Source: Russula earlei (lineage: Eukaryota > Basidiomycota > Agaricomycetes > Russulales > Russulaceae). Taken from it: DNA of 64,000 nucleotides. The DNA is taken from the NCBI GenBank assembly GCA_025769875.1, contig JAGFNK010000104.1, positions 1 to 64,000 on the forward strand, read 5' to 3'. This document shows positions 55,561 to 64,000 of this stretch, piece by piece; the stretch's first letter is position 1; the number at the start of each line of letters is the position of its first letter. Position numbers and translations under genes: made by a program. The notes beneath the pieces were generated by a model. It saw only the letters and a program-made list of their open reading frames with translations. It had not been told where the DNA came from and made no database searches.

Positions 55561-57598
55561 ATGTCTCTGAAAGTCCCAAAGGCAAATAACATTCAACTAT
55601 TCAAAGATGGGTATAAAGTGCGACGTGCCATCCTCCTTTTTTTTAGCCACTTTTTTGATGGTTTTCATCTCAGCAAATGTCTGGCCTCGAGGACGCCGTC
55701 CTTCGAAATATCGGAGCCGTCTCAGAACTATCGAATCTTGTGAGAACAAGTTTCGGGCCAAACGGTACGCGATCCTCCCCTTTTTGAAACAACGGAGATG
55801 TAGACGATGTATAGGCCGAAATAAGCTTGTCATCAACCACTTGGGTAGGCTCTTCGTAACGTCCGACGCTGCGACCATCATCCGCGAGATCGAAGTCGTA
55901 CATCCGGCCGCGAAGCTACTCGTGATGGCTTCGCAAGCGCAGGAAACGGAGGTGAGCTCTGCATTGGCCGGCTCTGTCGGACGAACGCCGTGAACCTTTC
56001 CGCCAGATGGGAGACGCAACCAACACAGTGTTAATATTTGCCGGAGAGCTGCTAAAGAAGGCGGAAAATTTGCTAATTATGGGTCTACACCCCAGTGAGG
56101 TGATCAAGGGTTATGAGCTTGCAAGTACAAAGGCATTAGCTGAGCTCGAATGTGCGTCCCATTCTCTTTCAACCTTCTAACTCCTCAAGTGGCGCACCTC
56201 CCCTCAGCTTTATCGGTTAGCAGGCTTCCATCACCGTTGACAAAAGCATCTCTCGCCCGCGCCGTCATCCCCGCCATAGCGTCAAAGCAATATGGGTCTG
56301 AAGAGACCCTCGCGGAACTTGTCGCGGAGGCTGCTCTCTCAGTCATGCCGGAAAATAACAAGGCATTCAATGTTGATAATGTCCGGGTGGTCAAGATTAT
56401 GGGAGGTAGTTTGGAAACGAGCAAAGTCGTGCAGGGTATGGTTTTTGGTAAGGAGCCTGAAGGTGCGTAGCTGCCGAGCATCTGCCGCAGCCGCTCTGAC
56501 CTCTTGAACTCGTCAGGCGACGTGAAAAAGGTCACAAAAGCGAAGGTCGCAGTCTTCACAAACCCTATCGACATCGCGCAGACGGAAACGAAGGGCACTG
56601 TCTTGATCAAGAACGCCAAAGACATGTTAAACTTCACCAGGGGAGAAGAGCAACACATGGAGAAAGTGAGTATGGACATCGAGTGCAAAACATGCGGATA
56701 TCCCTCACTCCCGCACACAGATATTCAAGGAGCTCGCCGACTCGGGCGTGAAAGTGATCATCGCCGGGACAACCGTGGGGGAGCTCGCACTCCACTATCT
56801 CAACCGGAATCAAATTCTCGTTTTGAAAGTCCTGTCAAAGTTTGATTTACGGCGTCTATGCCGCGTCGTGCAAGCGACCCCCCTTGCGCGTCTCGGCGCC
56901 CCCACCCCCGAGGAGGCGGGTTATGTCGACGTCTGTGAGACGATCGAAATCGGCGGAGATCGTGTCACAGTACTCCGACAGGAACCGGATGGTGCGGGTG
57001 TCAGGACGCGCACGGCGACGATCGTCCTGCGCGGTGCAACGCAGAACCACCTGGACGATCTCGAGCGCGCCGTGGACGACGGGGTCTCTTCATTGAAATC
57101 TCTCTTGAAGGATCCCCGCCTCGTGCCTGGTGCGGGGGCCACAGAGCTCGCTCTCGCGCTCCGGGTGGATTCGTACGGCGCTGGCTTGCGTGGACTCGCG
57201 CAGCACGCCGTGCGCCGCTTCTCGTCTGCTTTGGAAGCGATCCCACGTACGTTGGCCGAAAATGCCCATGGGGGAGCCGAGGGTAACGAAATCGTCGCAC
57301 GACTATTGGCCAAACACGACAAGGCTGGCGGCGAGTCATGGGGCGTCGACGTTGAGGTCAGCACTCCAGCTGGAGCCAACCTTTTGAGGGAACTGAAAAT
57401 TATTTTCAGGCTGAGACAGACGGCACATTAAATGCTACTGAGCACAACATCCTGGACTCGTTGGCGGCAAAGGCATGGGCCATTCGCCTGGCTACTGAAG
57501 CCGCGGTTTCGGTTCTGAGCGTGGATAGCATCATTATGAGCCGGCCGGCAGGTGGACCGAAAATCCCACAACAGGCGGGAAATTGGGACGAAGATTGA
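55561..57598 (+). CDS. CCT8: T-complex protein 1 subunit theta (CCT8)
   Basis: A subunit of the cytosolic TRiC/CCT chaperonin that folds actin and tubulin. Start MSLKVPKANNIQLFKDG; a 63-nt intron; GLEDAVLRNIGAVSELSNLV with RTSFGPN, a second intron splitting GPN|GRNKLVINHLGRLFVTSD. Then AATIIREIEVVHPAAKLLVM, MGDATNTVLIFAGELLKKAE (the ATP-site GDxTN reads GDATN), IMGLHPSEVIKGYELA, YGSEETLAELVAEAALSVMP, NVDNVRVVKIMGGSLETSKV, AKVAVFTNPIDIAQTETKGT, FKELADSGVKVIIAGTTVGE, GYVDVCETIEIGGDRVTVLR, LVPGAGATELALALRV, AEGNEIVARLLAKHDKAGGE. The last exon, after GTCAGC...TTCAG, gives AETDGTLNATEHNILDSLAA and KAWAIRLATEAAVSVLSVDS, ending GNWDED at 57598. Full length. Confidence 0.94.
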
Positions 57599-57869
57599 TG
57601 CGTAGGTTATATAGTGAGGCATAGGTATCGCCTTTTGGCCGCGTTGGAAGTATTAAAAAAATCCGTACTTCAAGCAGTTGCCAGCCAGCCAAGTGATGCG
57701 GAGATGAAGCGTCTTAGCTCGCGCTTATATAATAAACAGGCAGCACGTAAAGTGCCTGCTTTGGTACCACTGTGCACGGGCTGCATGATCTTTGTCGTTT
57801 CTGAAGTTCCACCGATACCTTGGAACCTCGAAGAGCTATCTGACTGTGGGCCTTACGAAAGCAGGGTAT

Positions 57870-59435
57870 ATGGTGCTCAAAATTTTGTATGTTGTTGGGA
57901 GTGCTATTCTACCAGCCAAGTACTTCACCCATGCAGTGCTAGCCGTCGCTGGCGTCGTCACCATCTACATCTTCTCGCAAGGTCGTCAAACAAGAAGGGA
58001 GAGAGACCTTCATGGACGTACCATTCTCATCACAGCTGCGTATCATTTCCGCTTTCTCGAATCGCTTTCTGGCTGATACCTCCGCCGCGCCTCAGGGAGC
58101 GTTCACGCCGAATGGGTTAACCTTGCTAGACTCCCTCGCGCAGCGTGGCGCACACATCATCGCTCTCACCCCTGAGCCTCCCGATACGGGAGCCCCCGGG
58201 ACGTTGGTGTCACTCCTCCGCGGCACGACGTCCAACGAGAACATCTACGCGGAGCAGTGCGACCTCGCCTCTCCCGCGTCTATCCGTGTCTTCTGCGAAA
58301 ACTACCGCAAGTCGGAACAGCGCCTGGACGCGGTCATATTCGCCCACGAGTACGCGCCCGTCGGCAGCATCTTCTCGCGCGAGGGCGCGGCCTTGGAGAA
58401 CGCGCGACGGGCGGCGTCGTGCGCGACGTTCCTGTTCATCACCTTGCTCCTCCCGCTGCTCCTGACGGCCCCCGTCGAGCGCGACATACGTCTCATCACC
58501 CTCGTGAACCCATTTTACGCCGCGGCCGCCTCTGCGCGCGCGTTCTCCCCGTCTCTACGCTCCTCGTCGTCGTCGTCGTCGTCGTCGTCGCTGTTCCTGC
58601 GCGAGGGCCGGCGCGCTCTGCGCACGGCGATATTCACGAGACATCTGCAACGCGTGCTGGACGCGCTCAACTCGGGCTCGCAGGTTCCGCGCACCGACGT
58701 CAACGCGCGGTCGATACCGGTCATGAGCGGCGAGGCTCAGCGTTCGAACATCGTCGCGGTGTCCGTGTCGCCCGGGATAAGCCGCACGGACGTGATCGCG
58801 CCGCTGCTGGGCGCGGACCCTTCCCGCGGCGGCGTCTCGCGGTGGGGGATGGTGCTGTGAGTGGGCCCGTTCGTTGCTTTGCGGGCTTTCAGGCCCGTGT
58901 CGGGAGTTCGTTCGTTGAGACGGGTGTGTGGTCCTCCAGGTACATTCTGTTGAATCCGCTCGTGCGGATCCTCACGAAGAGCCCGGGTTCTGCGTCGCAG
59001 TCCACGCTGCACGCGCTCTTCCTCCCAACGCCGTTCAAATCGCTCGCGGTCTCGCCGGACGACGCGCAGAGACGGGCGCCAGAGGAGGTGCTCAAGCCTG
59101 GCGCGTTATACGCGGAGTGCGCGGTCGTGTCTGTGCACGTGCCAGCGACGCGCGTGACCACTGAAGGAATGGAAACCGAGACAACGACATCTACACCCAC
59201 TTCTGAAATGGGTACGAATACAAATACGAGCGATACCCCGGGCGTTGGTGCTCCACGGCCCGATGACGGGGAGCTTGGCGGGGTTGCGCTGGGTATGCAG
59301 GTTTGGGACGATTATGAGCGAGAACTCAAGGTGTGGGAAGCCGCCAAGGCCCCGCATTCAACTGTTGACGACGACGGGAAGGCTACGAAGAGGGAAGGGA
59401 GCCAGGGGTCTTCGATTCCCAGTAACACACGTTGA
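57870..59435 (+). CDS. SDR-like (Rossmann) membrane-associated oxidoreductase, Pbr1-like
   Basis: An N-terminal membrane anchor (MVLKILYVVGSAILPAKYF, then THAVLAVAGVVTIYIFSQG) precedes the Rossmann start HGRTILITA|GAFTPNGLTLLDS, where the glycine-rich cofactor loop straddles an intron. Further blocks: RGAHIIALTPE, AEQCDLASPASIRVFCENYR, LDAVIFAHEYAPVG, FLFITLLLPLLLT, DIRLITLVNPFYAAAASARA, NIVAVSVSPGISRTDVIAPL and, after a GTGAGT intron, YILLNPLVRILTKSPGSASQ. The plan matches a basidiomycete family related to yeast Pbr1 (a putative oxidoreductase); the substrate is unknown. The canonical YxxxK pair is not evident: the second part reads ALRTAIFTRHLQRVL, so catalysis is uncertain. A (TCG)n run gives a Ser tract at 58564-58590. 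The first intron fits only with a GC donor at 58038 or a missing base. The start is tentative. Confidence 0.7.
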
Positions 59436-60337
59436 CGGAGCGATGCCATCATACAATTCAGTTGCCCTTTGGACCCACGACGGCTTCTGCGGCCTCGGCT
59501 AACATCGCACATCTTGTTCACCTCAAGGGCCACAGTGCCACGATGCATAACTACAGCGCTCGCCATCCGCCTCTCTTCCGGTTAAGGGAGCTCGGACGCC
59601 CTTTTGGGAAGCCCGCCCGATGAACGTCCAAAGTCGTCCGGCGGCGCGGCAACACCCGAAAGTGACTTCCCATTATGACAGCTTTGCATTCGTCCGACGG
59701 TCTGAGTTGGAAAAACGGGGCTGGACTGGCTACTCGTCTGGGGGTCTGAGGTGACCCCACGTTTAGATTGGGTTCAAAAGGGCGTGTATTCGGCAATCGG
59801 TGCGATATCTTGGCGGGGATGTCGCGACTCGAATACAAGTCCTCGAACCTGGTGTATTGGACGCAACTGAGTTATTGGGGATTGGCGGATATAAGCTGCT
59901 AAAAGGCTGTCGATCGAACCACCCACAACCCACCACACCCACTGGCGATGACTTTTTCCTCTCCCTTTTCAATTATAATAATAATTTCAATCCCTTTTAA
60001 ATCCCACCCCCGCATCAATCCTTGCCGCCGTGACGCGTAGCGCCATTAAGCTGCTCGCCGCTCATCCAACTCGCGAATCTACCCTCTAGGTTGTTTGTGG
60101 AGGACATCGTCGTGTGTGTTCCCGTTTGTGCTCTGGTAAGGTGTACAGTACTTGGAGAGAGAACGCGATGTTTTTTATCGGAGCTGCCTGTTGCTCTATT
60201 GACCAAACGGGACCTCTATCTGCGCCGTCCGGACGCAAAAAAAACTGAGGGCGTGAGAGATTCACATTCGATACTCACTTCTCATCCACCCCTTCTCTCC
60301 CATCCCAGCTACAATCTCATCTACGTCATTTGCAGAG
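59436..60337. other. Intergenic, no gene seen
   Basis: 900 bp between two plus-strand genes. No protein-like frame on either strand. Confidence 0.5.
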
Positions 60338-61007
60338 ATGCAACCGACCGACGTCGTCAGCTTCGCCATAACAATCGCCGGCACACTCTCCGTCTTCTTT
60401 TACCTCCCGTACCTGTTACCCTGCAATGTCGTCGACCTCGTTAAGGATGCACTGAACGAGACGTTGGCACTCCTTCGCGATGAGCACCTTCCGCGCGCGG
60501 ATGAGCACCGAGTAACCCAAGCCATGTACGCTACGTGACCGTTGTCCATCCCCACCGTTCGTGCGAGCCCCCCCTCTCACTCGCTGACCCCCCACACGTG
60601 CACAGCCTCACCCACAAATTCGCACTCTTGCGCACCACGAGCCATCGCGCTGCATGGCTTCCCAACCAGCTCTGGATCGCCATCCGCGGTACCACCTGGA
60701 AGCTCTATGCCTTGTTGTCTAGCATCAGGGCCTTTCAGCGCGAGATGGAGGTGCTTCCCCCTCCCCCGCTCTCTCTCCCCTCATTCATCGTCCGACTGAC
60801 GAGGGGTATTCCCCAGCTGGCGATCGACGGACACCAACTTGCGACTCTCGACAATGCCCAGCGTGCTGTCGGTCCAGCGCAGGCGGCCCCAGGAAACGGT
60901 ACGCAAGAGACACTTTATGCGGTGTGTTCTGACCTCTCCGCCCAGACGTGGCCGCTCCCGCTGCAGAAACTGCCGAGCCGGCACCGCCGGCGCCACCACC
61001 CGCCTAG
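60338..61007 (+). CDS. Small uncharacterised protein with an N-terminal membrane helix
   Basis: Four exons. MQPTDVVSFAITIAGTLSVF followed by FYLPYLLPCNVVDLVKDALN gives one hydrophobic helix, then LLRDEHLPRADEHRVTQA. An intron (GTACGC...CACAG) restores LTHKFALLRTTSHRAAWLPN and QLWIAIRGTTWKLYALLSSI with RAFQREME. A second intron leads to LAIDGHQLATLDNAQRAVGP, and a third (GTACGC...CCAG) to an Ala/Pro-rich tail ending APPAPPPA at 61007. About 150 residues. No family recognised. Standard splice signals and coherent phases support it. Confidence 0.6.
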
Positions 61008-61317
61008 AATCTCATCTATCCGGTCGTCGATCTGCACAAGACGGCCATGCCATGCTTCATTTACTGGGTTTTCTGTTGTTTGTTTTCTATTTCGTTTATG
61101 ATATGTATCGTGTTGTACAACATACCCCTCATTATACCACAGTCTAAAGTTTCTTGCCGTGGTGGGGTACCCGGCGCCGAAAGATGTGATGACTCGAAGT
61201 GTGACTTTTTTTTGGTAAGTATGATGTCATGGGCCAGCGCCCATACAGTGCATTCAGGGCAATTAGCAATTAAAGCCAAAATGAAGAAATGCGATGTAGA
61301 TAATCAAAAAAATAGCG
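61008..61317. other. Convergent 3' region
   Basis: 310 bp between the 3' ends of two convergent genes. A/T-rich, nothing else seen. Confidence 0.5.
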
Positions 61318-63386
61318 TTACTCATAACAAAGTATGAATATCTTTCCCTGCCGTACCGATAATATCACCGCACCTTGGCTTTGGTCTATGTTGATCGTCT
61401 CCACCTCGTGAAGGTCAAGTTCTTTCGGAATCGCCAACGTCCGCGCGACGCCCTCCATCTCGAACGTTCCGTCGGGTCCGCCACCCCTGCCGATCCCGCT
61501 CCGCACAACGTGGCCCTCACCCTCCAGCCGTACCCCGGGAAACGACACGAACCGGAGGCGCTTCTGCCCACGCTCGTATGGCTCCTCGTCCTCCTCGTCG
61601 TCCGCCGCGCGAACGTGTTCCAGCCACACCGCGTGCCCAAAGTCGACCGCGAGCAGGGGCCGCTGCCGAGGCGGCGTCTCCGCCGTATCCTCGTCCTCCT
61701 CCGCCTGGTCCGACACACAGACAACCTCGAACGGAACGCTCACGTACCACATCCGCATCATCGCGTCGCTCCCGTCCGTCTCCGTGTTCGACGTGCTCAG
61801 CGGGACCGTGAAGTAATGTTGCGCGAGCACGTACTTCGTCACGTGTGTATGCGGGTGATGTTGCGCGAGAAGCACCACCGTGCAGCTGAGTCGTGGGATG
61901 GAAGGGAGTGTCGGCCACCATTGCCGAACAAAGTGCGCACTCTCTGGGTACCACAGCTGATCACTCCATGGATTCGGTGGGTTGTTCACGTCAGTTGGCG
62001 GTGTGGGATCGTCGACTTGGGGTAGAACGATCGGATGGACCTGGTTGCCTGGGCCCGCAATAAGGATATTTTGGACGATCGGTTGCCGAAAGGGAAGAAC
62101 ATATGACTCGGGTGGCAACACAGGGAATATGAACCCTCGAGATATCGATCGCGTAGGCTTCAGCCTCGTGGTCATCCGTGGTACAAATGAGGGTGATGTA
62201 TTGGAGACCGTGACGTGTTGCGAAAGCACAGATAGCGGGAAAAAATGCTGACACGCGAAGGTCGCCTCTTCCGAATGGATCACAATTGACCCGTCGCATA
62301 AGATACATGACCAGTTTGCCGTATTAGTCTGGAAACCCAATCGATCGGTCTGTCAGACCGAGATCCAAGTCATGGCAGTTCACTCACACATTGGATGGCC
62401 GTATCTACAAACACATATTCTTCCTTGTTCCAGTCCAATAGCACGTACAGACCGATGCTGTTGAATCGACTTATCCAAACGAATCCTGCTAGTAAGCGTG
62501 CTTCTGGATCCAGCAGGAACACATTCATAACGATCCCTAGCGTCTTGAACGATCGCAGGGTGGAGAAAGACGGATTAAGTTGCTCGTCAGAGTCCGACGT
62601 CTGTTCTGGGAAGTGGATTTGCATGAGTTCGAATTGCATAACCTTCTCATCATCCCTAGAGAGGCATTCAAAACCGATATAGTCACAAGAAAGTGATTGG
62701 GACAAGAATCGGAGACTCACTTTCCCCTCAGGACCTTCGCCATTGTAAAATATACGATCCGTCGTTCAAACTCGACTCGACACTTCCACAGTTCCCATCG
62801 TTCTCCAGGGTTCCATTCGGCGATGCCAACATCCCGATGGACGTCCCAGCAAACTACCTTGCCGCTCTTTGTCGCGCAAAGCGTGTAACTTGCGGTGATT
62901 GGGGAGAGCCAATCCACCTCTTCGTCTGGAGGCGTCCCGACGACCTTGTACCAGTATTTTGACGTTATTCCCCAACCCGTCGCATCGGAAGACTTTGCAA
63001 TCCCGTTAAGGGCTTCTTCGCCTTTGGGTACAAACGCGTTCAAAGCCGGTCGCGGCGTGCGTGTGAGCCAACCTCGTTCTAGCCGCGCAGCCCGATTCAC
63101 TACTTCGACGAGTTGATCCGTAGAAAGATCGGAAAGACGCTTGAAACCGTAAAGAGGGAGCGCACGGCATCGCCTCAGTAGACTGACGGCCAACTCCCGA
63201 TACACAGGGCGGGTGCGGATCGCGTATCGGAGGTGCTTGCACGTCTGCGGGAGGGCCATCATTGTATAACTGGAGCAGTAAAAAACGGCGACTACGCACT
63301 AATTGAAGAGCATAGATGTCTGCGAGGTCGAGATACTGTGCGATGGAGAGCAAGAGATCATACGGAATATTTTGCAGCGACGACAT
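61318..63386 (-). CDS. F-box protein
   Basis: A putative substrate receptor of an SCF ubiquitin ligase. Exon 1 (start 63386) encodes the F-box start (LQNIPYDLLLSIAQYLDLAD then IYALQL). A 55-nt intron restores the second half (TCKHLRYAIRTRPVYRELAV). A large C-terminal region follows: LSTDQLVEVVNRAARLERGW, SPITASYTLCATKSGKVVCW and DVHRDVGIAEWNPGERWELW, a beta-rich, WD-like pattern. The next exon gives NVFLLDPEARLLAGFVWISR and the last ANWSCILCDGSIVIHSEEAT ... FGHAVWLEHVRAAD ... LHEVETINIDQSQGAVILSV, stop at 61318. The repeated G-x-[ILV]-x-x-W/Y strands suggest a beta-propeller. F-box proteins of this size are multicopy in mushrooms; the target is unknown. An acidic Asp/Glu run lies at about 61575-61600. 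Confidence 0.82.
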
Positions 63387-64000
63387 GACGATCGAAAATA
63401 ATAGAATATGCGTGTTTGGTATACGATTGACCAGGGGGCGTTGTCGTTTATCTGTCTTTAATAAAGAAAAAAAAAATGGAAGAAAATGAAAACGAAAAAG
63501 GAATGGAAAGGGGAGGCGGCAAAGTGTGTTGACGAAGGATGGCGACAGGGAGGGAAAGTTGTGCTCACGCGGCCCGGTCTTTGTTACTTCGCCAGTGACA
63601 CTCCTCTCCGCGAACACGTTTGCCTAAAAGACCGTGGCCTGCAGCCCTCCTCCTTGCTTTTTCATGCGCTTTCAAGCTCGCTTTCAACGTTATTTTGTGC
63701 CCATCGAAAGGTCTTTACCAATTCTGGCCTTCATCAGAGTGGAATGATCTGCTAGTGACCGCCACGACCTTTCTGACCATCGGCGCGACCACAAGGTCCA
63801 AGTAATTCCAGGGGTGCCCTGTCGACAGCAGAGTCCGTTGACTTCCCCGTCTGCATATCCTCGTAATGGTCCCGTTGCCTTACTCGCGAGGACGGAACCC
63901 TCAGAGTAAACTGGCGATTGTATTTCGTCATTGAAATTAAAGAAACGACAGGTAAGAACGCCCAGAATATCCTCCGTTCCCTGCAACTGTTCCTCTGGAA
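63387..64000. other. Right edge: upstream of F-box gene, possible gene fragment at the end
   Basis: The first 300 bp are the presumed F-box promoter. On the minus strand, 63690-64000 is open (EDILGVLTCRFFNFNDEIQS then PVYSEGSVLASKATGPLRGY) and could be an exon of a gene that continues outside the window. It lacks a recognisable family, so I do not call it. Confidence 0.3.

Noticed and set aside
58257..59435. 392-codon continuous frame in the SDR-like gene
   Set aside because: Its first half is an Arg/Pro/Val-rich out-of-frame translation; only its end, after the GTGAGT intron, is the real last exon.
1..64000. CRISPR array, prophage, biosynthetic cluster or defence system
   Set aside because: No spaced direct repeats, phage genes, or linked PKS/NRPS/terpene-type enzymes were seen; the window is ordinary fungal chromosome.

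Overview
The window is nuclear DNA of a filamentous basidiomycete, almost certainly an Agaricomycete. The genes are densely interrupted by introns of about 45-65 nt with GT/AG ends and a CTRAY-like branch site. The conserved proteins (cytochrome b2, eIF4G with an RS-rich linker, TRK transporter, arrestin-related adaptor, RasGEF-like/PH/RhoGAP protein) read like basidiomycete family members, and there is a serine-rich GPI-anchored cupredoxin and a small multi-pass membrane family of the kind common in mushrooms. I saw no tRNA, rRNA, CRISPR array, virus or intact transposon.

Layout. 0.5-3.9 kb (minus): an uncharacterised protein and a secreted cupredoxin-like protein. 4.7-7.6 kb (plus): a membrane protein and a decayed tandem copy of it. 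7.9-8.8 kb: a small uncharacterised gene. 9.0-11.3 kb (minus): cytochrome b2-type L-lactate dehydrogenase, divergent from a 943-residue EF-hand-like/coiled-coil/tail-anchored protein (11.7-14.9 kb) that looks like a KASH-type nuclear-envelope dynein adaptor. 15.3-16.4 kb (minus): a frameshifted PEP-mutase/isocitrate-lyase-family pseudogene. 16.4-19.7 kb is gene-poor. 19.7-21.3 kb: dynactin p25 and TIM22 as a tight divergent pair. 21.5-27.2 kb: a TMEM70-like mitochondrial protein, a small membrane protein and an arrestin-related trafficking adaptor. 28-40.4 kb: eIF4G, PPM1, MED31 and a TRK potassium transporter. 44-53 kb: a very long RasGEF-like/PH/RhoGAP protein and a mitochondrial carrier. 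55.6-63.4 kb: CCT8, an SDR-like oxidoreductase, a small membrane protein and an F-box protein.

The genes are ordinary eukaryotic neighbours rather than a pathway. Three share a dynein/nuclear-positioning theme (KASH-like protein, dynactin p25, RhoGAP), but nothing in the sequence links them functionally. No biosynthetic cluster or defence island is visible.

The most notable observations are: the candidate KASH5-like LINC protein with three LC8-type TQT motifs; a 9-nt micro-exon carrying the heme-ligating HPGG of cytochrome b2; a GC-AG intron in the RhoGAP gene; loss of copper ligands in the cupredoxin; and a repeated pattern of single extra bases that break otherwise well-conserved genes (eIF4G, TMEM70-like, PH domain), which points to uncorrected assembly indels or, less likely, recoding. 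All gene models were spliced by eye; exon ends near the termini are the least certain part.
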